A stretch of 6,172 nucleotides of DNA from an uncultured Eubacterium sp. (GTDB lineage Bacteria; Bacillota; Clostridia; Lachnospirales; Lachnospiraceae), in NCBI GenBank assembly GCA_947573465.1, contig CANPET010000103.1, forward strand, positions 1 through 6,172, read 5' to 3'. The notes under the pieces are model-generated. The model did no database searches. It was not told the DNA's origin and saw only the letters and a program-made list of their open reading frames with translations. Positions 1 through 6,172 of the stretch are shown piece by piece (position 1 is the stretch's first letter; each line of letters begins with the position of its first letter). Both the position numbers and the translations under genes were made by a program.

Positions 1-184
1 AAATCCTGATGTTGCAAAAGTTGCTTTCGTAAATGTTAATGATAAAACCGTAGAAGGTTTAAGATATAAGAATAAGAGTATATTTACAGTTCAGTTCCAT
101 CCGGAGGCTTGTCCTGGACCACAGGATTCAGACAGACTCTTTGATGAATTTATTAATATGATGGAGGTGAAGAAGAATGCCTAG
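1..184 (+). CDS. carA: Carbamoyl-phosphate synthetase small (glutaminase) subunit, 3' end only
   Basis: This is the C-terminal 60 residues of CarA; the gene begins left of the window, the first whole codon starts at base 2, and it ends at TAG 182-184. CarA is the class I glutamine amidotransferase subunit: it hydrolyses glutamine and passes ammonia through a tunnel to CarB. Visible here is the end of the amidotransferase domain, with the segment FTVQFHPEACPGPQDSD. Its H-P-E supplies the histidine and glutamate of the Cys-His-Glu catalytic triad; the nucleophilic cysteine lies outside the window. The PGPQDSD tail after HPE is characteristic of CarA rather than of other class I amidotransferases. 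The last 8 bases overlap the start of carB, which indicates one operon and probably coupled translation giving matched subunit amounts. The family assignment is secure despite the short fragment, because the motif and the adjoining carB agree. Confidence 0.95.
   Translation, partial: NPDVAKVAFVNVNDKTVEGLRYKNKSIFTVQFHPEACPGPQDSDRLFDEFINMMEVKKNA
163..184 (+). promoter_or_regulatory. carB ribosome binding site and carA-carB overlap
   Basis: A strong Shine-Dalgarno sequence, GGAGGTGA (163-170), lies inside the last codons of carA, 6 bases before the carB ATG (177). The carB start and the carA stop TAG (182-184) overlap by 8 bases in different frames. A ribosome finishing carA therefore ends on top of the carB start, an arrangement typical of translational coupling between subunits of one complex. 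The coupling itself is inferred. Confidence 0.85.
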
Positions 185-3100
185 AGATTTAAGTATAAAG
201 AAGGTTTTAGTAATTGGTTCTGGTCCGATTGTCATTGGACAGGCAGCAGAGTTTGACTACGCTGGTACACAGGCATGTCGTTCTTTGAAAGAGGAAGGCA
301 TTGAGGTAGTACTTTTAAATTCAAACCCGGCTACAATTATGACAGACAAAGATATTGCTGATGAGGTGTATATTGAACCATTAACAGTACCGGTATTAAA
401 AAAGATTATCGAAAAAGAAAAGCCAGACAGCATTCTTCCAACCCTTGGAGGACAGGCAGGACTCAACCTTGCTATGGAAATTGCTGAAACAGGATTTTTA
501 GAGGAACATGGATGCAGACTGATTGGTACGACATCAGAGACAATCAAAAAGGCAGAGGACCGTCTTGAGTTCAAAGAGACAATGGAAAAGATTAACGAGC
601 CATGTGCTCCATCTTTAGTTGTTGAAAATGTTGAAGATGGTATTGCCTTTACGAACAAGATTGGCTATCCGGTTGTTCTTCGTCCGGCATACACACTTGG
701 TGGCAGCGGTGGCGGTATCGCACATAATCAGGTAGAATTAGTAGAAATTCTTGAAAATGGTCTGAGACTCAGTCGTGTAGGTCAGGTTTTGGTTGAGAGA
801 TGTATTGCAGGTTGGAAAGAAGTAGAGTACGAGGTTATGCGTGACTCTGCTGGAAACTGTATTACAGTATGTAACATGGAAAATATTGATCCGGTAGGTG
901 TTCATACAGGAGATAGTATCGTTGTTGCTCCATCTCAGACATTGGGCGATAAGGAACATCAGATGCTTCGTACATCAGCACTCAATATTATTAATGAATT
1001 AAATATTACTGGTGGATGTAACGTGCAGTACGCACTTCATCCGGAAAGTTTTGAATATTGTGTTATCGAGGTAAATCCTAGAGTTAGCCGTTCATCAGCA
1101 CTTGCTTCAAAAGCAACAGGATATCCTATTGCAAAAGTAGCAGCAAAGATTGCTCTTGGATATACATTAGATGAGATTAAGAATGCAATTACACAGAAGA
1201 CATATGCAAGTTTTGAGCCTACACTGGATTACTGTGTAGTTAAGATTCCACGTCTTCCATTTGATAAGTTTATTACAGCCAGTAGAAAACTTACAACGCA
1301 GATGAAAGCAACCGGTGAAGTTATGAGTATCTGTAACAACTTTGAAGGTGCTTTAATGAAGGCGATTCGTTCATTAGAACAGCACGTAGAGTGTCTTCTT
1401 GACTATGACTTCTCAGAATTAAATGATGATGAATTAGAAGAGATGTTACACAAAGTAGACGACAGACGTATCTGGGTTATTGCAGAAGCATTAAGACGTG
1501 GTGTAAGTTATGATCATATTCATGAAATCACTATGATTGATAAGTGGTTTATTGACAAACTGGCAATTATTGTGGAAATGGAAGAGGCATTAAAAACACA
1601 GTCGCTTACAGCAGAGTTGCTGAAAGATGCAAAGAGAATTGAGTTCCCGGATACAGTAATCAGCCGATTGACTGGAAAATCTGTGGATGAAATTAAGCAG
1701 ATGAGATATGACAACGGAATCGTTGCAGCATACAAGATGGTTGATACATGTGCGGCAGAGTTTGAGGCAGCAACACCTTACTACTATTCTGTATATGGCG
1801 GTGAGAATGAAGCAGCAGAGACAAACCCACCAAAGAAGGTATTGGTACTTGGTTCAGGTCCTATCCGTATTGGACAGGGTATCGAGTTTGATTTCTGTTC
1901 TGTACATTGTACTTGGGCATTTAAAGAAGAAGGCTATGAGACAATTATTGTAAACAACAATCCGGAGACTGTTTCTACAGACTTCGATATTGCTGACAAG
2001 CTTTACTTTGAGCCGTTGACACCGGAAGATGTTGAAAATATTGTTAATATTGAAAAGCCGGATGGAGCAGTTGTTCAGTTTGGAGGACAGACAGCCATTA
2101 AATTGACAGAAGCCCTTATGAAGATGGGCGTTCCTATCCTTGGAACAGATGCAGCAGATGTAGATGCAGCAGAGGATAGAGAGTTATTTGATGATATATT
2201 AGAACAGTGTGGTATTCCAAGACCAACAGGTGGAACTGTGTTTACAGCAGAAGAAGCAAAAGAAGTAGCGAATAAATTAGGTTATCCAGTACTTGTCCGT
2301 CCATCGTATGTACTTGGCGGACAGGGCATGCAGATTGCTACCTGTGATGAAGAAGTTGAAGAGTTTATGGAAATTATTAACAGAATTGCACAGGATCATC
2401 CAATCCTTGTAGATAAGTATTTACAGGGGACAGAGGTTGAAGTCGATGCCATCTGTGATGGAACAGATATTCTGATTCCGGGAGTTATGGAGCATATTGA
2501 GAGAGCCGGTGTTCATTCCGGTGACAGTATTTCCGTATATCCTGCATATACATTGTCACAGGAGATTATTGATACCATTGAAGATTATACAAAGAAACTT
2601 GCCATGTCACTGCATGTAAAGGGAATGATTAATATTCAGTTTATTGTTTGTGACGGTCAGGTTTATGTCATAGAGGTTAATCCACGTTCTTCAAGAACAG
2701 TTCCATACATTAGTAAGGTTACAGGTATTCCTATCGTAAAACTTGCTACAAAATGTATTATTGGAAAGACAATTAAAGAACAAGGATTCAAACCGGGCTT
2801 ACAGCCAAATGCTGATTACTATGCAATTAAGATGCCTGTATTTTCCTTTGAGAAGATTCGTGGTGCAGAAACGAGCTTAGGACCAGAAATGAAGTCAACC
2901 GGTGAATGTCTTGGTATTGCAAAGACATTTAACGAAGCATTATACAAAGCATTTCTTGGTGCCGGTGTTATCCTTCCGAAACATAAGAAGTTAATTATGT
3001 CAGTTAAGGATGCAGACAAACAGGAAATCATACCTCTTGCACAGCGTTTTGAAAAATTGGGATATGAGGTTTACGCTACAAGAAGTACGGCAGATGTTTT

Positions 3101-3374
3101 AAGAGAAAACGGAGTAGATGCCATTAAGGTAAATAAGATACATCAGGAAGCTCCGACCGTTATGGATTTGTTACTTGAGCATAAGATTGATATTGTAATT
3201 GATACACCAACTCAGGGGCGTGACAAGCATCGTGACGGATTCTTAATTCGAAGAACATCCATTGAGACCGGTGTAAATTGTTTTACAAGTTTGGACACAG
3301 TAGATGCATTGTTGACTAGTTTGGAGAGTGATGCAAAAGAAAACCTTACTTTGGTTGATATTGCGACCATATAA
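177..3374 (+). CDS. carB: Carbamoyl-phosphate synthetase large subunit
   Basis: CarB (1065 aa, full length; E. coli is about 1073) makes carbamoyl phosphate from bicarbonate, ammonia delivered by CarA, and two ATP, in the cytosol, for pyrimidine and arginine synthesis. The two homologous halves are visible. The N-half opens with GSGPIVIGQ (residues 14-22), and its first ATP-grasp unit has R129, R169, GGSGGG (175-180), E215, Q284 and E298-x-N300-x-R302. An oligomerisation region follows at about 400-550. The C-half opens with GSGPIRIGQ (559-567), and its second ATP-grasp unit carries R708 and E833-x-N835-x-R837. The C-terminal methylglyoxal-synthase-like allosteric domain spans roughly 930-1062, with T968, T971 and K987 at places where E. 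coli CarB contacts UMP/IMP. All key catalytic residues I looked for are present. The start is fixed by GGAGGTGA at 163-170, 6 bases upstream of ATG. Oddity: the allosteric loop reads DTPTQGR (1009-1015), where E. coli has NTTSGR. Arginine codons are dominated by CGT and AGA with no AGG, as expected for a well-expressed core gene. Confidence 0.98.
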   Translation: MPRDLSIKKVLVIGSGPIVIGQAAEFDYAGTQACRSLKEEGIEVVLLNSNPATIMTDKDIADEVYIEPLTVPVLKKIIEKEKPDSILPTLGGQAGLNLAMEIAETGFLEEHGCRLIGTTSETIKKAEDRLEFKETMEKINEPCAPSLVVENVEDGIAFTNKIGYPVVLRPAYTLGGSGGGIAHNQVELVEILENGLRLSRVGQVLVERCIAGWKEVEYEVMRDSAGNCITVCNMENIDPVGVHTGDSIVVAPSQTLGDKEHQMLRTSALNIINELNITGGCNVQYALHPESFEYCVIEVNPRVSRSSALASKATGYPIAKVAAKIALGYTLDEIKNAITQKTYASFEPTLDYCVVKIPRLPFDKFITASRKLTTQMKATGEVMSICNNFEGALMKAIRSLEQHVECLLDYDFSELNDDELEEMLHKVDDRRIWVIAEALRRGVSYDHIHEITMIDKWFIDKLAIIVEMEEALKTQSLTAELLKDAKRIEFPDTVISRLTGKSVDEIKQMRYDNGIVAAYKMVDTCAAEFEAATPYYYSVYGGENEAAETNPPKKVLVLGSGPIRIGQGIEFDFCSVHCTWAFKEEGYETIIVNNNPETVSTDFDIADKLYFEPLTPEDVENIVNIEKPDGAVVQFGGQTAIKLTEALMKMGVPILGTDAADVDAAEDRELFDDILEQCGIPRPTGGTVFTAEEAKEVANKLGYPVLVRPSYVLGGQGMQIATCDEEVEEFMEIINRIAQDHPILVDKYLQGTEVEVDAICDGTDILIPGVMEHIERAGVHSGDSISVYPAYTLSQEIIDTIEDYTKKLAMSLHVKGMINIQFIVCDGQVYVIEVNPRSSRTVPYISKVTGIPIVKLATKCIIGKTIKEQGFKPGLQPNADYYAIKMPVFSFEKIRGAETSLGPEMKSTGECLGIAKTFNEALYKAFLGAGVILPKHKKLIMSVKDADKQEIIPLAQRFEKLGYEVYATRSTADVLRENGVDAIKVNKIHQEAPTVMDLLLEHKIDIVIDTPTQGRDKHRDGFLIRRTSIETGVNCFTSLDTVDALLTSLESDAKENLTLVDIATI

Positions 3375-3406
3375 GTGAAATATTTTGTTTTTGGTCAGGA
3401 GAGAAG

Positions 3407-3424
3407 CACATCCGGAAAGGTGTG
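3407..3424 (+). promoter_or_regulatory. Kinase ribosome binding site inside a small potential hairpin
   Basis: The only plausible Shine-Dalgarno for the kinase is GGAAAGG (3414-3420), 7 bases before ATG 3428. It sits between CACATC (3407-3412) and GGTGTG (3419-3424), which can pair over six positions (one G-U) around a six-base loop, so the GG of the ribosome site would be in the stem. An in-frame TGA (3425-3427) directly precedes the ATG and excludes any longer start. The rest of the carB-kinase gap (3375-3406) shows no terminator stem and no good promoter, so read-through from carAB is likely. The stem is short and may be chance; a better SD-like GGAGAG at 3398-3403 lies too far from the ATG to serve it. 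Confidence 0.4.
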
Positions 3425-3427
3425 TGA

Positions 3428-4219
3428 ATGAAAAATATAATAAACAATGTGGTTGGCGGTAGATATTATGTACTAGAGGATATAGGCTCTGGGGGCTGTT
3501 CCCACGTCTATAAAGTCAGGGATGTTTATTCAGGCAGCTTTTATGCAATGAAGAGGTACATAACATCAGACCCTGCGAACCAAAAGAATTTATTGGAAGG
3601 AATGGAGAAGGAATTAAATGCCCTAAGGCATTGTTCCCACCCAGTCCTTCCAAAAATTTATAATATAATAAAGGAAGAAAAATATTTCTATTTGATTATG
3701 GAATATATTGAGGGTACAAATTTAAAAGAATATGTTGCACGAAATGGTACACTAAAAATCAAAAAACTGAGAGAAGTTATGGAACAGGTATGCAGTGGAT
3801 TATTTTATTTACATTCGTTAGAACCTCCTGTGATATACCGGGACTTGAAACCTTCTAATATTATTCTTAGGGGAGATGGAAGCATTAAACTAATAGATTT
3901 TGGTATTGCCAAAAGATATAGTAGGGATGTTATTGATGAACAGGCTCTGGGAAGTCTTGGATTTGCTGCACCGGAACAGTTTGGTGATGCAAAAGGAATT
4001 GGTTTATTCAATACGGATATCAGGACAGATATTTATGGGATTGGAACAACGATGTATTATTTGAAAACAAAAACAAAATATACAGGTAGGATTTCTTCCG
4101 CAAAAGTGTATGGAAAGTTGAAAAAAATCATCAAAAAGTGTACACAAGTCAATCCAAATAAAAGATATCAGAATTGTATTGAGGTCTTATGTGAGATGAA
4201 ATCCTTGCATATTCTTTGA
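3428..4219 (+). CDS. Small soluble Hanks-type Ser/Thr protein kinase
   Basis: A 263-aa eukaryotic-like protein kinase that should transfer phosphate from ATP to Ser/Thr of unknown protein targets. The whole protein is kinase domain: glycine-rich loop GSGGCSHV (20-27, third loop glycine replaced by Ser25), ATP-anchoring K42 in YAMK, helix-C E62, catalytic loop YRDLKPSN (137-144) with D139, K141 and N144, magnesium-binding DFG (157-159), APE-type AAPEQF (180-185), D201 in DIYGIG, and R246 near the end. Y137 replaces the usual HRD histidine, which I recall as common in Firmicutes kinases. All catalytic residues are intact, so it should be active. No transmembrane segment, PASTA repeat or signal peptide is present, so it differs from PrkC/PknB and is presumably cytosolic. 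From D201 to R246 is only 46 residues, shorter than usual, so the helix-G region is trimmed. The start is certain because an in-frame TGA abuts the ATG. Arginine codons are 7 AGG, 4 AGA, 1 CGA, 1 CGG and no CGT, unlike all neighbours, suggesting different origin or low expression. Substrate unknown. Confidence 0.93.
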   Translation: MKNIINNVVGGRYYVLEDIGSGGCSHVYKVRDVYSGSFYAMKRYITSDPANQKNLLEGMEKELNALRHCSHPVLPKIYNIIKEEKYFYLIMEYIEGTNLKEYVARNGTLKIKKLREVMEQVCSGLFYLHSLEPPVIYRDLKPSNIILRGDGSIKLIDFGIAKRYSRDVIDEQALGSLGFAAPEQFGDAKGIGLFNTDIRTDIYGIGTTMYYLKTKTKYTGRISSAKVYGKLKKIIKKCTQVNPNKRYQNCIEVLCEMKSLHIL

Positions 4220-4267
4220 AAATATTTTATATTCTATATATTATATAATTTTAATGTGAAATGGAGG
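4216..4267 (+). promoter_or_regulatory. Candidate sigma-A promoter and RBS for the pyrophosphorylase
   Basis: TTGAAA (4216-4221, 5 of 6 to the -35 consensus) overlaps the kinase stop codon. After a 17-base spacer comes TATTAT (4239-4244, 5 of 6 to the -10 consensus). A perfect TATAAT at 4244-4249 is also present, but at 22 bases from the same -35 it is badly spaced. Transcription would begin near 4251, giving a leader of about 24 bases with a strong GGAGG (4263-4267) 7 bases before ATG 4275. The gap is almost entirely A/T, so hexamer matches arise easily by chance; correct spacing and placement are the main support. If real, it lets the downstream genes be expressed independently of carAB and the kinase. 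Confidence 0.45.
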
Positions 4268-4274
4268 AATTAAA

Positions 4275-5504
4275 ATGAGTTACGAGCAGGCTAAAAGTTT
4301 ATTGGAAAAATATGGTCAGACACAGTTGTTAAAATATTATGATGAGTTAAATGACAGTCAGAAACAATCATTATTAAAGCAAATTAGTGAGATTGATTTT
4401 GGTTTGTTAGATTTAGTAAAAGATGGAGAAACAGCAAGTGAAAAAGGAGTTATTACACCATTGGATGATGCTGTTTCTATTCAGGATATTGAAAAAAATA
4501 AAGAAAAATATACTGCCATTGGTGTTGATGCCATAAAGCAGGGTAAGGTAGCGGCGCTGCTTCTGGCAGGAGGCATGGGAACAAGACTTGGTTCAGATAA
4601 GCCAAAAGGAATGTACAACATTGGAGAGACAAAAGACGTTTACATTTTTGAGATGTTGATTAGAAATTTACTGGATGTGGTAAATCAGACAGGAGCGTGG
4701 GTTCCTTTGTATATCATGACCAGTGAGAAAAATAATGATGATACAGTAAACTTTTTTAAAGAAAAAAATTATTTTGGATATGATCCGGACTATGTTGACT
4801 TTTTTGTACAGGAAATGGCTCCGGCAGCAACATTTGACGGAAAGATATATTTAGAGGAAAAAGATCGTGTATCAACATCACCAAATGGAAATGGCGGCTG
4901 GTTTATCTCTTTTGTTAAGGCAGGCCTCTGTGAGAAAGCAAAAGCAAAAGGTGTTGAATATATTAATATTTTCGCTGTGGATAATGTTTGCCAGCGTATG
5001 GCAGATCCTTGTTTTGTAGGGGCAATGATTGATGGTGGTTATCGTTCTGCTTCAAAGGTTGTATCAAAGGCAGAACCGGAAGAAAAAGTAGGAGTACTAT
5101 GTTTAGAAGATGGTAAGCCTTCAATTGTTGAGTATTATGAATTGACAGAGGATATGCGTTATGAGACACGAGACAACGGAGAACTTGCATATAAGTATGG
5201 CGTAATACTGAATTACTTGTTTACAATAGAAGATTTAGAGAAGAATCTTGAAAATAATTTAGTTGTTCATATTGTAAAAAAGAAAATTCCATATGTTGAT
5301 GAAAATGGAAATGCAGTAAAGCCGGAAAGTGAAAATGGTTATAAGTTCGAAACACTTGTTTTAGATATGATTCATATGATGGATAACTGTTTAGCATATG
5401 AGGTGGTACGAGAAAAAGAATTTGCTCCAATTAAAAATAAGACAGGAGTGGATTCAGTGGATACTGCGAAAGCATTGTTAAAGCAAAACGGTGTGGAATT
5501 GTAA
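4275..5504 (+). CDS. UDP-sugar pyrophosphorylase, eukaryotic UAP/AGX-like
   Basis: A 409-aa UDPGP-family nucleotidyltransferase. Such enzymes join UTP and a sugar 1-phosphate into a UDP-sugar plus pyrophosphate in the cytosol, supplying glycan and wall precursors. Family signs in order: an N-terminal helical segment (about 5-45) like that of human AGX1; the nucleotide-binding loop LLLAGGMGTRLG (95-106) followed by PKG (110-112); MTS (148-150); FDGKIYLEEK (187-196); NGNGG (204-208); VDN (235-237); SKVV (260-263); VEY (285-287); KKIPYVD (336-342); NGYKFE (354-359); and EFAPIKN (382-388). These match UDP-N-acetylglucosamine pyrophosphorylases better than plain glucose-1-phosphate uridylyltransferases, so UDP-GlcNAc or UDP-GalNAc is the first guess, with UDP-glucose possible. 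The protein ends just after the catalytic core and lacks the C-terminal domain of the roughly 500-aa eukaryotic enzymes. At the eukaryotic GNI motif it reads GVI (309-311). The start is supported by GGAGG 7 bases upstream and an in-frame TGA at 4257-4259. Exact sugar specificity cannot be read from sequence. Confidence 0.88.
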   Translation: MSYEQAKSLLEKYGQTQLLKYYDELNDSQKQSLLKQISEIDFGLLDLVKDGETASEKGVITPLDDAVSIQDIEKNKEKYTAIGVDAIKQGKVAALLLAGGMGTRLGSDKPKGMYNIGETKDVYIFEMLIRNLLDVVNQTGAWVPLYIMTSEKNNDDTVNFFKEKNYFGYDPDYVDFFVQEMAPAATFDGKIYLEEKDRVSTSPNGNGGWFISFVKAGLCEKAKAKGVEYINIFAVDNVCQRMADPCFVGAMIDGGYRSASKVVSKAEPEEKVGVLCLEDGKPSIVEYYELTEDMRYETRDNGELAYKYGVILNYLFTIEDLEKNLENNLVVHIVKKKIPYVDENGNAVKPESENGYKFETLVLDMIHMMDNCLAYEVVREKEFAPIKNKTGVDSVDTAKALLKQNGVEL

Positions 5505-5556
5505 AAACTTTCCAGGTTTAAGCAGGTCAAATACAAATTAAAATTGGAGAAAAGCA
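5505..5556 (+). other. Short intergenic gap without a recognised terminator or promoter
   Basis: The 52 bases between the pyrophosphorylase stop and argS hold only the argS ribosome site near the right end. The best inverted repeat, AAAC/GTTT around a seven-base loop near 5506-5520, is four base pairs long and has no following T-run. No -35/-10 pair with acceptable spacing is visible. Cotranscription of the two genes is the simplest reading. Confidence 0.6.
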
Positions 5557-6172
5557 ATGAAGAAGTTACTGGAGTTAATTACAGAGGAATTTGAAAAGGC
5601 ATTTGATGCATGTGGCTATGATACAAAATTAGGAAAAGTTGGAATTTCAAACAGACCTGATCTTTGCCAGTATCAGTGTAATGGTGCTATGGCAGGTGCA
5701 AAATTGTATCATAAAGCACCGATTATGATAGCCAATGATGTTGTGGCTGCGATTGGAGAGAATCCAATGTTTCAGTCTGTAGAGGCAGTAAATCCGGGAT
5801 TTATTAATATTAATGTAAACAGTGGATTTGTAGCTGAATACTTAAATAATGTTGCAGAGGCAGAAAAGTTTGGGATTATGAATGACAATATTGAAACAAT
5901 TGTAGTAGATTATGGTGGAGCTAATGTGGCAAAACCACTGCACATTGGACATTTACGTTCAGCAGTTATTGGTGAAAGCGTAAAACGTATTGTGAAATAT
6001 ATGGGAAATAAAGTAATTGGTGATGTGCATTTAGGAGACTGGGGACTTCAGATGGGACTGATCATTACAGAACTTCAGGAGCGTAAGCCGGAACTGGATT
6101 ATTTTGATGAAAGTTACAGTGGAGATTATCCAGAGGATGCACCATTTACTATTTCAGAATTAGAAGAAATAT
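5557..6172 (+). CDS. argS: Arginyl-tRNA synthetase, N-terminal 205 residues (runs off the window)
   Basis: ArgS charges tRNA-Arg with arginine using ATP in the cytosol. The 5' third is present; family members are usually about 550-600 aa, so most of the catalytic core and the anticodon-binding domain lie beyond the right edge. Visible are the Arg-tRNA-synthetase N-terminal (Add1) domain, with NRPDLCQYQCNGAMAGAK (32-49) and the NPGFININ strand (79-86), and the start of the class I catalytic fold. The latter has DYGGANVAKPLHIGHLRS (118-135), containing a perfect HIGH signature at 129-132, then GDVHLGDWGLQMG, the conserved substrate-pocket segment. The start at 5557 is supported by GGAGA (5546-5550) 6 bases upstream and by an in-frame TAA at 5539-5541. 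The frame is open to the window end. The 52-base gap after the pyrophosphorylase has no visible terminator or good promoter, so the two genes are probably cotranscribed. Only the fragment is seen, so completeness of the gene is assumed. Confidence 0.96.
   Translation, partial: MKKLLELITEEFEKAFDACGYDTKLGKVGISNRPDLCQYQCNGAMAGAKLYHKAPIMIANDVVAAIGENPMFQSVEAVNPGFININVNSGFVAEYLNNVAEAEKFGIMNDNIETIVVDYGGANVAKPLHIGHLRSAVIGESVKRIVKYMGNKVIGDVHLGDWGLQMGLIITELQERKPELDYFDESYSGDYPEDAPFTISELEEI

Noticed and set aside
257..658. 133-codon open frame on the minus strand inside carB
   Set aside because: It lies wholly within the well-supported carB coding sequence, its translation resembles no family I recognise, and I saw no evidence for a separate gene. 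It is a shadow of carB codon structure; the same applies to the minus-strand frames at 738-959, 1520-1735, 2819-3031, 3805-4011, 4963-5190, 5221-5430 and 5372-5557.
1708..1953. 81-codon plus-strand open frame in another frame of carB
   Set aside because: It overlaps the linker and the start of the second CarB half; its translation is rich in Gln, Arg and Leu without domain signs, and the carB frame is clearly the coding one.
177..3374. Internal duplication between the two halves of carB
   Set aside because: This is the ancient duplication typical of all CarB proteins, not a recent or local event.
3355..3386. Possible kinase promoter: TTGATA (3355-3360) with TATTTT (3381-3386)
   Set aside because: The spacer would be 20 bases, and alternatives with correct spacing match the -10 consensus at only three of six positions. 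Not enough to call.
3375..3427. Possible carB terminator from the T-rich stretch after the stop
   Set aside because: The T-rich run near 3381-3392 is not preceded by any GC-rich stem-loop; the only hairpin is downstream at 3407-3424 and has no T-run after it.
5506..5520. Inverted repeat AAAC/GTTT after the pyrophosphorylase
   Set aside because: Four base pairs, AT-rich, no T-tract; expected by chance in this composition.

Overview
The window reads as low-GC Firmicutes chromosome, most likely class Clostridia and plausibly a Lachnospiraceae gut anaerobe. That placement is an inference from base composition, strong GGAGG-type ribosome sites, and the style of the CarB, kinase and ArgS proteins. 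No species can be named. All five genes are on the + strand, tightly packed, and intergenic gaps never exceed 55 bases. The first and last genes are cut by the window edges.

Layout: (1) positions 1-184 hold the 3' end of carA, the glutaminase subunit of carbamoyl-phosphate synthetase. (2) 177-3374 is a complete carB, the large synthetase subunit, overlapping carA by 8 bases. (3) After a 53-base gap without a visible terminator, 3428-4219 encodes a small soluble Hanks-type Ser/Thr protein kinase. (4) After an AT-rich 55-base gap carrying a plausible sigma-A promoter, 4275-5504 encodes a UDP-sugar pyrophosphorylase resembling the eukaryotic UDP-N-acetylglucosamine pyrophosphorylase (UAP/AGX) family. 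(5) After a 52-base gap, argS (arginyl-tRNA synthetase) starts at 5557 and runs off the right end.

How the genes relate: CarAB makes carbamoyl phosphate, the shared precursor of arginine and of UMP/UTP. The pyrophosphorylase consumes UTP, and ArgS consumes arginine, so both downstream enzymes use end products of the branch CarAB feeds. The kinase is the outlier. Its arginine codon usage (7 of 13 AGG, no CGT) is unlike every neighbour (no AGG, many CGT). It is the least expected gene here, either a later insertion or a weakly expressed regulator. I see no RNA gene, mobile element, CRISPR array, long repeat or clear intrinsic terminator. There is no convincing undescribed multi-gene system; the most notable points are the kinase's placement and composition, and the eukaryote-like pyrophosphorylase.
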